Below are positions 55,522 through 63,378 of a stretch of DNA of 64,000 nucleotides, in pieces. Each line of letters opens with the position of its first letter. Within the stretch, counting starts at the first letter, position 1. Source of the stretch: Streptomyces lienomycini (GTDB lineage: Bacteria; Actinomycetota; Actinomycetes; Streptomycetales; Streptomycetaceae); assembly GCF_027947595.1 (NCBI RefSeq), contig NZ_CP116257.1, positions 1,364,001-1,428,000 of the forward strand. Direction: 5' to 3'. The notes under the pieces were generated by a model that had not been told where the DNA came from, did not search any database, and worked only from the letters and a program-made list of their open reading frames with translations. The translations under genes and the position numbers were made by a program.

Positions 55522-57357
55522 TTACTTCAGACCGCTGTCGATGGCGCTGACCAGCTCGCCGTTGGCGGTGTCGCCGCTGAACTCCCAGAAGAAGGCGCCG
55601 CCGAGGCCCTGCTGCTCCGCCCAGTCCATCTTGGACTTGATGGTGGCCGGGGTGTCGTAGGACCACCAGTTGGTGCCGCAGTGGGCGTAGGCGGTGCCGG
55701 CGATGGTGCCGGTGGCCGGGCAGCTGTTCTTGAGGACCTTGTAGTCCTCGATGCCCGCCTCGTAGGTGCCGGCCGCCGGGCCGGTGGCGGTGCCGCCGGG
55801 CGCGGACTGGGTGACGCCGGTCCAGCCGCGGCCGTAGAAGCCGATGCCGATCAGGAGCTTGTCGGCCGGCACGCCCTTGGACTTGAACTTCGCCATCGCG
55901 TCGGCGGTGTTGAAGCCCTGCTGCGGGATGCCGTCGTACGCGTTCAGCGGCGAGTGCGGTGCGGTGGGACCGTTCTTCGCCCAGGCGCCGAAGAAGTCGT
56001 ACGTCATCACGTTGTACCAGTCGATGGACTTCGAGGCCTCGCCGTAGTCGGCGGCGTCGATCTTGCCGCCGTCCGAGCCGTCGGCGGTGACGGCCGCGGT
56101 GATCAGGTAGTCCTGGCCGAACTCGGCGCGCATGGCCTTCATCATGTTGCTGAAGGCGTTCGGGGAGCTGGTCTCGTCGCAGCTGAGGCCGCAGGCGTTC
56201 GGGTACTCCCAGTCCAGGTCGATGCCGTCGAAGACGTCGGCCCAGCGCGGGTCCTCGACCAGGTCGTGGCAGGACTTCGCGAACGCGGCCGGGTTCTTCA
56301 CGGCGTCGGGGAAGCCGCCGGACCAGGTCCAGCCGCCGAAGGAGTAGAGGATCTTGATGTTCGGGTACTTGGCCTTCAGCTTGCGCAGCTGGTTGAAGTT
56401 GCCGCGCAGCGGCTGGTCCCAGGTGTCGGCGACGCCGTCGACGGACTGGTCGGCGGTGTACGCCTTGTCGTAGTCGGCGTAGGAGTCGCCGATGGTGCAC
56501 TTGCCGCCCTGGACGTTGCCGAAGGCGTAGTTGATGTGCGTGATCTTGTCGGCGGAGCCGGAGGTGACCAGGTTCTTCACGTGGTAGTTGCGGCCGTAGA
56601 CGCCCCAGTTGGTGAAGTAGCCCATCTTGACCTCGGCACCGGGGTTCGGGTTCGGGTTGCCGCCGTCCCCGCCGCCGGTGGTGGTGACCTTGACGGAGCC
56701 GCTGACCGGGCCGGTCTGGTCGGCGGTGTCGCGGGCCTTCACGGTGTACGAGTAGTCGGTGCCCTTGGTGAGGCCGTTGTCCGTGTAGGTGGTGCCGGTG
56801 ACGGTGGCGACCTTCGCGCCGTCCCGCAGGACGTCGTAGTTCTTGACGCCCTTGTCGTCGGTCGCCGCCGACCAGGAGAGCTTCACCGAGGTGTCGGTGA
56901 TGTTGGAGGCGGTGGGCGTGCCGGGCGCGGAGGGGGCCTCGTCACCGGGGACCGAGGTGCCGTCGCAGCTGCCGCCGTTGAGCTTGCAGTTGGACGGGGA
57001 GCCGGGTCCGCTGCCGTTGAAGCCGAAGGAGACCGAGGCCCCGGGGGCGAGCGTCCCGTTCCAGCCGACGTTCTTGGCGGTCCAGTGGTCGGCGGAGTTG
57101 GTGACGGTGGCGTCCCAGGCGGAGGTGACCTTGGTGCCGCTGGGGAAGTCCCACTCGACGGTCCAGGAGCTGAGGGAGGCGGTGCCGGTGTTCTTCACCG
57201 TCCACTTGCCGCCGAAGCCCGTGCCCCAGTCCGAGGTCTTCTCGAAGGTGGCCGTCGCGCTCGCGGCGGCCTGGGCCGGGCTCGCGAGGCCGACCAGGCC
57301 GGGGAGGGGAAGCGCCAGGGTCGCTGCGAGTGCCGCGGCTTTGTGTCTGAAGCGCAT
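55522..57357 (-). CDS. chiC: Secreted chitinase: CBM2, fibronectin III, GH18
   Basis: 611 residues. Signal peptide to about residue 30 (LVGLASPAQA cleavage region). Then a CBM2 chitin/cellulose-binding domain (ATATFEKTSDWGTGFGGKWTV ... WNGTLAPGASVSFGFNGSG), a FnIII domain (SAPGTPTASNITDTSVKLSW...), a Gly/Asn/Pro linker and a GH18 catalytic domain with FDGIDLDWEYP, where the Glu is the acid. Same layout as Streptomyces ChiC. ATG 57357 has AAAGGAGG. Operator repeats lie at 57430-57462. Expected regulation by GlcNAc through DasR and chitin-oligomer systems is family knowledge. Confidence 0.93.
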   Translation of the reverse strand: MRFRHKAAALAATLALPLPGLVGLASPAQAAASATATFEKTSDWGTGFGGKWTVKNTGTASLSSWTVEWDFPSGTKVTSAWDATVTNSADHWTAKNVGWNGTLAPGASVSFGFNGSGPGSPSNCKLNGGSCDGTSVPGDEAPSAPGTPTASNITDTSVKLSWSAATDDKGVKNYDVLRDGAKVATVTGTTYTDNGLTKGTDYSYTVKARDTADQTGPVSGSVKVTTTGGGDGGNPNPNPGAEVKMGYFTNWGVYGRNYHVKNLVTSGSADKITHINYAFGNVQGGKCTIGDSYADYDKAYTADQSVDGVADTWDQPLRGNFNQLRKLKAKYPNIKILYSFGGWTWSGGFPDAVKNPAAFAKSCHDLVEDPRWADVFDGIDLDWEYPNACGLSCDETSSPNAFSNMMKAMRAEFGQDYLITAAVTADGSDGGKIDAADYGEASKSIDWYNVMTYDFFGAWAKNGPTAPHSPLNAYDGIPQQGFNTADAMAKFKSKGVPADKLLIGIGFYGRGWTGVTQSAPGGTATGPAAGTYEAGIEDYKVLKNSCPATGTIAGTAYAHCGTNWWSYDTPATIKSKMDWAEQQGLGGAFFWEFSGDTANGELVSAIDSGLK

Positions 57358-57429
57358 GTGCGCCTCCTTTTGGGGGATGTTGTCGAGGGCATGACTGAGC
57401 CTCATGCCCGCAGTGCGGCGAGAATAGAA

Positions 57430-57462
57430 AGGTCTGGACCACAGGTCAATAGGTCTGGACCA
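57430..57462 (-). promoter_or_regulatory. Chitinase direct repeats
   Basis: Two identical 12-bp copies of AGGTCTGGACCA at 57430-57441 and 57451-57462, 21 bp apart (two helical turns). Each contains the near-palindrome GGTCTGGACC, similar to the DasR-type and chitinase-repeat sites of Streptomyces chi promoters. Confidence 0.85.
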
Positions 57463-57503
57463 ATGTGGCGGTCGGTGGTTGAACCGGTGATGAAGAGGGG
57501 AAA

Positions 57504-58145
57504 CTAGATACCCAACTCCTGTGCCAGCACCGCCGCTTGGACCCGGCTGCGCAGCCCCAGCTTCCCCAGCAGTCGGCTGACGTGCGTCTTCACCGTGGCC
57601 TCCGCCATGTCGAGACGCTCGGCGACCGCCGCGTTGGACAGTCCCTCGCCGAGACAGGACAGCACCTCGCGCTCACGCCGGGTCAGCTCCCGCAGCACCG
57701 CCGGGTCCGCGGTCGGCTCGCGCATCGGCTTCGCGGCGAACTCGGCGATCAGCCGCCGGGTGACGGCCGGGGCCACGATGCCCTCGCCGCCGGCCACCGT
57801 GCGCACGGCCGTGAGCAGGTCCTTGGCGTCGGTGTTCTTCAGCAGGAACCCGGCGGCCCCCGCCCGCAGCGCCCCGAACACGTACTCGTCGAGGTCGAAG
57901 GTGGTCAGCACCAGGACGTCGGCGAGCTGCTCGCCGACCACGATCCGGGTCGCCGACACGCCGTCCAGGCGCGGCATCTGCACGTCCATCAGCACCAGGT
58001 CGGGACGCAGCTCCCGGGCCAGCGACACCGCCTGCTCGCCATCGGCTGCCTCGCCCACCACCTCGATGTCCGGTGCGCTGCCCAGGATCAGCACCAGCCC
58101 CGCGCGGACGGCGGACTGGTCCTCGGCGACGAGGACGCGGATCAT
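57504..58145 (-). CDS. NarL/LuxR-family response regulator
   Basis: 213 residues. Receiver: MIRVLVAEDQSAVRAGLVLIL, phospho-Asp in DLVLMDVQMPRLDG, VLVLTTFDLDEYVFGAL, GFLLKNTDAKDLL (Lys). C-terminal LuxR HTH: LTRREREVLSCLGEGLSNAAVAERLDMAEATVKTHVSRLLGKLGLRSRVQAAVLA. ATG overlaps the kinase stop (58142-58145, ATGA). In S. lividans a two-component pair next to chiC (chiS/chiR) controls it; the same role here is possible but unproven. Confidence 0.92.
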   Translation of the reverse strand: MIRVLVAEDQSAVRAGLVLILGSAPDIEVVGEAADGEQAVSLARELRPDLVLMDVQMPRLDGVSATRIVVGEQLADVLVLTTFDLDEYVFGALRAGAAGFLLKNTDAKDLLTAVRTVAGGEGIVAPAVTRRLIAEFAAKPMREPTADPAVLRELTRREREVLSCLGEGLSNAAVAERLDMAEATVKTHVSRLLGKLGLRSRVQAAVLAQELGI

Positions 58146-59338
58146 GCGAGGTCTCCTTCGGTCAGGGGCAGCGCTGCGCGCACGGCCCAGATCTTGCCGC
58201 CCGCCGGGCCGGGGTCCGCCACCGCCCCGGCCTCGAACGTGCCGTGCAGCAGCGCGGCCCGCTCCCGCATCCCGACCAGACCGGCGCCGGAACCGGGCGC
58301 GCGCGGGGTGTCCCGGTCGCCGTACGGGCTGGTCACCTCGACCCGCAGGGCGCCCTCGTGCCGGTCGAGCCGCACCCGGACGGTGCCCGGCGAGGCGTGC
58401 TTGAGGGCGTTGGTGAGCGACTCCTGCACGATCCGGTACGCGGCCAGCTCGACCGGCGCGGGCAGGCTCTCGCCGGGTGCCGCGTCCAGGGTGACGTCGA
58501 GGCCGTTGGCGCGGGCGCCCTCGACCAGCGCGCCGAGCCCGTCGAGGGTGGGGGCGGCGGCCGGCTCGGTGTCCCCACCCTGGTCCCGCAGGATGCCGAT
58601 GAGGCGTCGCATCTCGGCCAGTCCCGCCACGCTGTTCTCCCGGATCACGCCGAGCGCCTGCCGGGTGGTCGCCGCGTCGTCCAGGGAGAGCGCGGCCGTG
58701 GAGTGGATGGCGATCGCGGACAGGTGGTTGGCGACCATGTCGTGCAGCTCGCGGGCCATCCGGGAGCGCTCCGCCGTCACCGCCTGGACCCGGTCCGTCT
58801 CGGCGAGCAGCGCGGTCTGCTCGGCCCGCAGCAGGGCGGCGTCGGCGGCCTCGCGGTGGCTGCGCACGATCAGCCCGGTGGAGGCGGGCGCGAACGCCAC
58901 CACTCCGACGGCCACACCGATGAGCAGCGCCTCGGGCACCCGCCACACGGCGAACGGCACCAGCGTCGAGGCGACGGTGAGCAGCCCGGTGATCCACGGG
59001 ATGCGGCGGGCCGAGGCGGGCGGACCGTACAGCACGGCGGCGTACATCAGGTCGGTGTACATGATCACCGTGACCAGGCTGCCCTGGGTGAGCGTGTCCG
59101 CGGTGAGTGCGACGGTGCCGATCAGCAGACCGGTGCGCGGCGCGGCCCGGCGCAGCAGCTCGCAGCCCGCCATGACGACGAGCGGGACCAGCAGCGGCCA
59201 GCGGCCGCCGAACAGCACGATCGGCTCGTCGGCCGGCCGTACGCCGAGGCCGATGCCCCACAGCAGCAGCCCGCCCAGCAGCCCGGCCGACGCGGCGTAC
59301 ACGTCGAAGCGGCGCGGGCGGGGGAGTCGTACGGCCAT
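58142..59338 (-). CDS. Sensor histidine kinase (NarL-partner type)
   Basis: 398 residues. Several N-terminal membrane helices (~12-145), no large extracellular domain, a short coiled segment, then HisKA_3 with ERSRMARELHDMVANHLSAIAI (phospho-His) and an HATPase_c domain (AYRIVQESLTNALKHASPG ... GAGLVGMRERAALL). Such intramembrane-sensing kinases respond to membrane signals or small molecules. Cotranscribed with the response regulator (ATGA). ATG 59338 is preferred over upstream GTG/ATG starts. Confidence 0.9.
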   Translation of the reverse strand: MAVRLPRPRRFDVYAASAGLLGGLLLWGIGLGVRPADEPIVLFGGRWPLLVPLVVMAGCELLRRAAPRTGLLIGTVALTADTLTQGSLVTVIMYTDLMYAAVLYGPPASARRIPWITGLLTVASTLVPFAVWRVPEALLIGVAVGVVAFAPASTGLIVRSHREAADAALLRAEQTALLAETDRVQAVTAERSRMARELHDMVANHLSAIAIHSTAALSLDDAATTRQALGVIRENSVAGLAEMRRLIGILRDQGGDTEPAAAPTLDGLGALVEGARANGLDVTLDAAPGESLPAPVELAAYRIVQESLTNALKHASPGTVRVRLDRHEGALRVEVTSPYGDRDTPRAPGSGAGLVGMRERAALLHGTFEAGAVADPGPAGGKIWAVRAALPLTEGDLA

Positions 59339-59490
59339 GCCACCATCCAACACGGCCCGTACCCCGCCCGCCTGATCCCCGGGAAGGGTCCGGCACTGCA
59401 TCTTTCGATGTACCGGAGGTTCGTCACCGCCGACGACGAACCCGGCGGATTCCGACGGGAGCCTGGGAGGGTGAACGAAGGGAGTGCGTC

Positions 59491-60075
59491 GTGGTCGTCG
59501 CGTTGATCATCGCCTGTGAGGTCGGCTTCTGGGTCCTGCTGGCCCTCGGGCTCGGCGCCCGCTACCTGCTGAAGTGGCGGCGCACCAGCGTGGTCCTGCT
59601 GCTGTGCGAGCCGGTGCTGGAACTGGTGCTGTTCGCCGTGACGGCGTGGGACCTGAAGAACGGCGCCGATCCCGGCTGGGAGCACGGCCTGGCCGCGCTG
59701 TACATCGGCTACACCGTCGCGTACGGCCACTACACGATCCGCTGGCTCGACGGCCACGCCGCCCACCGGCTGGGCGGGGGACCGCCGCCGGTCAAACCCC
59801 CGCGCTACGGCATGCCCCGGGCGCGGCACGAGGGCCGGCTGTGGCTGCGCACCCTGTTGGGTGCCGCCGTGGCCTGCGCGCTGCTCCAGGGCGCCGTCCG
59901 GTACGTCGGCGACGACGGCGACGTCTCGTCCCTGCGGGCCTTCCAGTGGGCGGCGATCCGGGCCCTCGGAATTCACGGCGCGGTGGCCCTCGCGTACCTG
60001 ATCTGGCCGAAGAAGGCGCCAGCCGGGACGCCCGAGGCCCCGACCGAGGCGCGGAAGCAGGAGGCACACCGGTGA
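59491..60075 (+). CDS. Hypothetical integral membrane protein
   Basis: 194 residues, about five helices (VVALIIACEVGFWVLLALGLGARYLL; VVLLLCEPVLELVLFAVTAW; AALYIGYTVAYGHYTIRWL; LLGAAVACALLQGAV; GIHGAVALAYLIW). GTG 59491 with GAAGGGAG upstream. The pattern resembles the YmcC/DUF2238-like small membrane proteins, but I cannot assign a family. Coupled by GTGA to the next gene. Confidence 0.75.
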   Translation: MVVALIIACEVGFWVLLALGLGARYLLKWRRTSVVLLLCEPVLELVLFAVTAWDLKNGADPGWEHGLAALYIGYTVAYGHYTIRWLDGHAAHRLGGGPPPVKPPRYGMPRARHEGRLWLRTLLGAAVACALLQGAVRYVGDDGDVSSLRAFQWAAIRALGIHGAVALAYLIWPKKAPAGTPEAPTEARKQEAHR

Positions 60076-60269
60076 CCCGGGCGTCGAAGAACCTGCTGGA
60101 GGGCACCGTCACCCTGCTCGCCGGGCTGGCCCTGTGGCTGTTCGCCGGTGACGTGGAAGTCCCCGTCGTCACCCTGACCAAGGTCGGCATCGTGCTGATG
60201 TGCGTCGGCGGCGTACAGACCGCCTGGGGACTGACCGGCGCCGTGCACCGGTCGGCCCGGGGCCTGTAG
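60072..60269 (+). CDS. Small two-helix membrane protein
   Basis: 65 residues from GTG 60072, overlapping the upstream stop (GTGA). Two hydrophobic segments (GTVTLLAGLALWLFAG and LTKVGIVLMCVGGVQTAWGLTGA). Presumably part of the same membrane assembly as the preceding gene. Unknown function. Confidence 0.65.
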   Translation: MTRASKNLLEGTVTLLAGLALWLFAGDVEVPVVTLTKVGIVLMCVGGVQTAWGLTGAVHRSARGL

Positions 60270-60272
60270 AAC

Positions 60273-60380
60273 GTGAGCACGACCAACCGCGACCGGCACG
60301 ACGACACCGACGAACAGGACGCGGCCCGTCTCGCCGACCGGCCTGCGGTGGTCGCCTGCCTCTACGGGGTGGTGGGGTGA
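60273..60380 (+). CDS. Very small ORF, 35 residues
   Basis: From GTG 60273, three bases after the previous stop: MSTTNRDRHDDTDEQDAARL then RPAVVACLYGVVG. Charged first half, short hydrophobic end. It may be a real small protein of the same operon or the start of a truncated gene. It ends 4 bp before the convergent adenosyltransferase stop. Confidence 0.3.
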   Translation: MSTTNRDRHDDTDEQDAARLADRPAVVACLYGVVG

Positions 60381-60384
60381 CGGG

Positions 60385-60957
60385 CTAGCGTTCCCCGCCC
60401 GGCACCCACAGCACGTCGCCGACCTCCTTGTTGGCCACCCGGGCCAGGATGAAGAGCAGGTCGGAGAGCCGGTTCAGGTAGGTCGCGGTGAGCGGGTTCA
60501 TCGACTCGCCGTGGACCTCCAGCGCCGCCCACGTGGAGCGCTCGGCGCGGCGGACCACCGTGCACGCCTGGTGCAGCAGGGCCGCGCCGGGGGTGCCGCC
60601 GGGGAGGATGAAGGAGCGGAGCTTCTCCACCTCGGCCAGGTGGCGGTCGCAGTCCGCCTCCAGCTTGTCGACGTAGAACTGCTCGACCCTGAGCGGCGGG
60701 AACTCCGGGTTCTCCACCACCGGCGTCGACAGGTCCGCGCCCACGTCGAACAGGTCGTTCTGGACGCGGACGAGGACCTTGACGACCTCCTCGGACAGGC
60801 CGCCGAGGGCGATGGCGGTCCCGATCACCGCGTTCGCCTCGTTGGCGTCGGCGTACGCGGAGATCCTGAAGTCGGTCTTGGGGACCCGGCTCATGTCGCC
60901 CAGGGCGGTGGTGCCCTGGTCGCCGGTGCGGGTGTAGATGCGCGTCAGGTTGACCAT
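60385..60957 (-). CDS. Cob(I)alamin adenosyltransferase, PduO type
   Basis: 190 residues. Transfers adenosyl from ATP to cob(I)alamin to give coenzyme B12. N-terminal TRIYTRTGDQGTTALGD, then FRISAYADANEANAVIG, LVRVQNDLFDVGADL, FILPGGTPGAALLHQACTVVRRAER and LNRLSDLLFILAR are typical, with the Arg/Asp/Glu residues of the trimer active site. It serves B12-dependent enzymes such as mutases or NrdJ; no such gene is nearby. Confidence 0.95.
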   Translation of the reverse strand: MVNLTRIYTRTGDQGTTALGDMSRVPKTDFRISAYADANEANAVIGTAIALGGLSEEVVKVLVRVQNDLFDVGADLSTPVVENPEFPPLRVEQFYVDKLEADCDRHLAEVEKLRSFILPGGTPGAALLHQACTVVRRAERSTWAALEVHGESMNPLTATYLNRLSDLLFILARVANKEVGDVLWVPGGER

Positions 60958-60970
60958 CGGACCAGCGTAG

Positions 60971-61720
60971 TCACGCCCCCGTGGTGCGGAACACGCGTGT
61001 GCCCACCGTCACGGCCAGCGCGGTGAGGGCGAGGGCGACGAGGACGCCGTACAGCATGTGTGCCGTCGCGTAGGAGCCGATGTAGGCGTCCCGCACCGCG
61101 TCCACCAGATAGCGGAAGGGCATCAGGTGCGACAGCACGTCCAGCCACCCCGGGCCCAGCGCCATCGGGAGCATCAGGCCGGACAGCAGCATCGACGGCA
61201 TCGTCAGCGCGTTGATCGTGGGCCCGAACTCCTGCGGCGTACGGACCTTCATCGCCAGCGCGTACGACAGCGAGGCCAGCGACACCGTGAGCAGGGCGAC
61301 GAAGGCGAAGCCGATCAGCACGCCGGGCAGCGGCGCGCGCAGGCCCATCACCAGGGCCGCGAGCACCAGCAGCACCGCCTGGAAGGCGAAGACGGTGGCG
61401 TCCCGCAGGACCCGGCCGAGCAGCAGCGCCAGGCGGCTGACGGGCGTCACGCGCATCCGCTCGACCACTCCCAGGCTGTTCTCGATGATGATCGAGAACC
61501 CGGCGAAGGAGGCGCCGAACAGGCCGAGTTGCAGCAGCAGGCCGGGGACCAGCACCTGCCAGGAGCTGCCCTGGCCGCCGAGCGGCAGGTCGGTCAGCAG
61601 CGGGCCGAAGAAGAGCAGGTACAGCAGCGGCATCAGCACGCCGAACAGCAGCGCGAAGCGGGAGCGCAGCGACTGGCGCAGATAACGGCCGTAGATCAGG
61701 CCGGTGTCGTGGAGCAGCAT
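60971..61720 (-). CDS. ABC transporter permease, DrrB type
   Basis: 249 residues with six membrane helices. RYLRQSLRSRFALLFGVLMPLLYLLFFGPLL and VERMRVTPVSRLALLLGRVLRD are typical of ABC-2/DrrB permeases. ATG 61720 with GAGGATT. It follows the ATPase gene by 17 bp. Likely exports a hydrophobic compound or drug; substrate unknown. Confidence 0.9.
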   Translation of the reverse strand: MLLHDTGLIYGRYLRQSLRSRFALLFGVLMPLLYLLFFGPLLTDLPLGGQGSSWQVLVPGLLLQLGLFGASFAGFSIIIENSLGVVERMRVTPVSRLALLLGRVLRDATVFAFQAVLLVLAALVMGLRAPLPGVLIGFAFVALLTVSLASLSYALAMKVRTPQEFGPTINALTMPSMLLSGLMLPMALGPGWLDVLSHLMPFRYLVDAVRDAYIGSYATAHMLYGVLVALALTALAVTVGTRVFRTTGA

Positions 61721-61737
61721 CGGGAATCCTCGAAAGG

Positions 61738-62520
61738 TCAGACGGCGACGGGGGCGGCGTCGGCCGGAGCCGCGCTGCGGCCGGTGACGGCCAGGAAGGT
61801 GTCCTGGAGGGAGGCGTCGGGCGAGCCGCCGTACTCCCGCTTCAGGGCGGCGGGAGTGCCCTCGGCGACCACCGTGCCGCCGTCCACGACGACCAGGCGG
61901 TCGGAGAGGGCGTCGGCCTCGTCCAGGTAGTGGGTGGTCAGGAAGACCGTGGTGCCGTGCTCGGCGCGCAGCCGGCGGACCAGGTCCCACAGGTCGGCGC
62001 GGCTGCCCGGGTCCAGACCGGTCGTCGGCTCGTCCAGGAAGAGCACCTTCGGGCGGTGCGTGAGCGCCATCGCGATGTCCAGCCGCCGCCGCTGCCCGCC
62101 GGAGAGCGCGCCGCACCTGCGGTCGAGCAGCTCGCCCAGGCCCAGGTCGCGGGCCAGCTCGTCGGCGCGCTCGGCGGCCCGCGCCCTGGTCAGCCGGTAC
62201 AGGCGGCCCTGGGTGACCAGCTCCTCCCGGACCGTGACCTGCGGGTCCACCCCGCCCGACTGCGCCACGTACCCGCACGCCGCGCGCACCCCGGCCGGGT
62301 CGGTCGCCAGGTCGTGCCCGGCGACGGTGGCCGCGCCGCCGGTGGGGGCGAGCAGGGTCGTGAGCATCCGCAGGGTGGTGGTCTTGCCTGCGCCGTTGGG
62401 GCCCAGGAAGCCCAGGATCTCGCCCTCGCGGACGGTGAGGTCGATGCCGCGCACCGCCTCGACCGGGCCGCGCTTCGTGGCGAAGGTGCGGGCCAGCTGG
62501 GCCGTACTGATGATTGCCAT
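61738..62520 (-). CDS. ABC transporter ATPase, DrrA type
   Basis: 260 residues. Walker A GPNGAGKTTTLRML, signature LSGGQRRRLDIAMAL, Walker B VLFLDEPTTGLDP, switch His in VFLTTHYLDEAD, and the DrrA-like C-terminal region with PDASLQDTFLAVTGR. ATG 62520 with GGAGCGC. Divergent from the TetR gene with 80 bp between. Confidence 0.93.
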   Translation of the reverse strand: MAIISTAQLARTFATKRGPVEAVRGIDLTVREGEILGFLGPNGAGKTTTLRMLTTLLAPTGGAATVAGHDLATDPAGVRAACGYVAQSGGVDPQVTVREELVTQGRLYRLTRARAAERADELARDLGLGELLDRRCGALSGGQRRRLDIAMALTHRPKVLFLDEPTTGLDPGSRADLWDLVRRLRAEHGTTVFLTTHYLDEADALSDRLVVVDGGTVVAEGTPAALKREYGGSPDASLQDTFLAVTGRSAAPADAAPVAV

Positions 62521-62588
62521 GCGCTCCAGAAAAACAGAGTCACTGAAATTTTGCAACGACACCAAGTTTCCATCGGCCCCAACGAAGC

Positions 62589-62594
62589 TAGGAT
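62589..62594 (+). promoter_or_regulatory. -10 element TAGGAT of the TetR gene
   Basis: A consensus Streptomyces -10 (TAGGAT) whose last base is 7 nt from ATG 62601, so the transcript probably starts at or next to the start codon (leaderless). The AT-rich 62525-62575 segment is the likely operator area for both directions. Confidence 0.55.
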
Positions 62595-62600
62595 GCGGTC

Positions 62601-63242
62601 ATGGCCGAGGGACTCAGGGAACGGAAGAAGCGGCAGACCCGGCAGTACATCTCGGATGTCGCCACCGGGCTGTTCCTGGAGCGCGGCTTCGAGGCCGTGA
62701 CGGTGGCGGAGGTGGCGGACGCCTCGGACGTCTCCGTCAACACCGTGTACAACTACTTCCCGGCCAAGGAGGACCTGTTCCTCGACCGCTCCAAGGGGGT
62801 CGTCGACCGGCTGTCGCGCTGGGTGCGCGGACGGGGCGAGGGGGAGTCGGCCGCTCGGGCCGTGCTGCGGGAACTGCGCGAGGAGGTCGAGTCGGTTTCG
62901 CCCCGGATCGGCCTCATGGACGGATACGCGCGCTTCATGGGAGTCATCCACTCCTCGCCCGCGCTGCGTTCCCGGCTCTGGGCGATCGGCCAGGAGGTGC
63001 AGGACAACCTCGAGCGCACCCTGCGCGAGGAGACCGGCGCCCCGGACGACGACCCCGTCCCCTCGCTGATGGCCGGTCAGGTCAACTGGCTGCACGGCAC
63101 GGTGATGGCGGCCATCGGCCGCCGCCTGATGGCCGGCGGGAAACCCGCCGAGGTGTCCCGCGACATCCTCGTGCTGCTGGACGAGATGGAGGAGCTGTTG
63201 AGCGAGAAGGTGCTCAACTACGCCGTACGGGGCGCGGAGTGA
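62601..63242 (+). CDS. TetR-family regulator
   Basis: 213 residues. HTH: RKKRQTRQYISDVATGLFLERGFEAVTVAEVADASDVSVNTVYNYFPAKEDLFLDR. C-terminal ligand domain without assigned ligand. Divergent from the DrrAB-like exporter, so probably its repressor, with release by the exported drug. No ribosome site; the -10 position suggests a leaderless mRNA. Confidence 0.92.
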   Translation: MAEGLRERKKRQTRQYISDVATGLFLERGFEAVTVAEVADASDVSVNTVYNYFPAKEDLFLDRSKGVVDRLSRWVRGRGEGESAARAVLRELREEVESVSPRIGLMDGYARFMGVIHSSPALRSRLWAIGQEVQDNLERTLREETGAPDDDPVPSLMAGQVNWLHGTVMAAIGRRLMAGGKPAEVSRDILVLLDEMEELLSEKVLNYAVRGAE

Positions 63243-63290
63243 CACCCGAACGGCGCCCCACGGTGTGATGTCCGTCATGTGAGACGTGAC

Positions 63291-63334
63291 GCGCGTTACT
63301 AACCGGTCACACAGCGCCTCACGCCCGCTAATCT
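63291..63334 (+). promoter_or_regulatory. Promoter/operator of 3-hydroxybutyryl-CoA dehydrogenase gene
   Basis: TTACTAACCGGTCAC (about 63297-63311) has the ACCGGT core of many actinobacterial TetR sites, including those controlling fatty-acid genes. TAATCT at 63329-63334 is a fair -10. The site would overlap the -35 region. Functional link is inferred. Confidence 0.4.
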
Positions 63335-63378
63335 CCGGCCGAGAGACGAGAATCAGCGCGTATCAGGGGAGTCGCACA

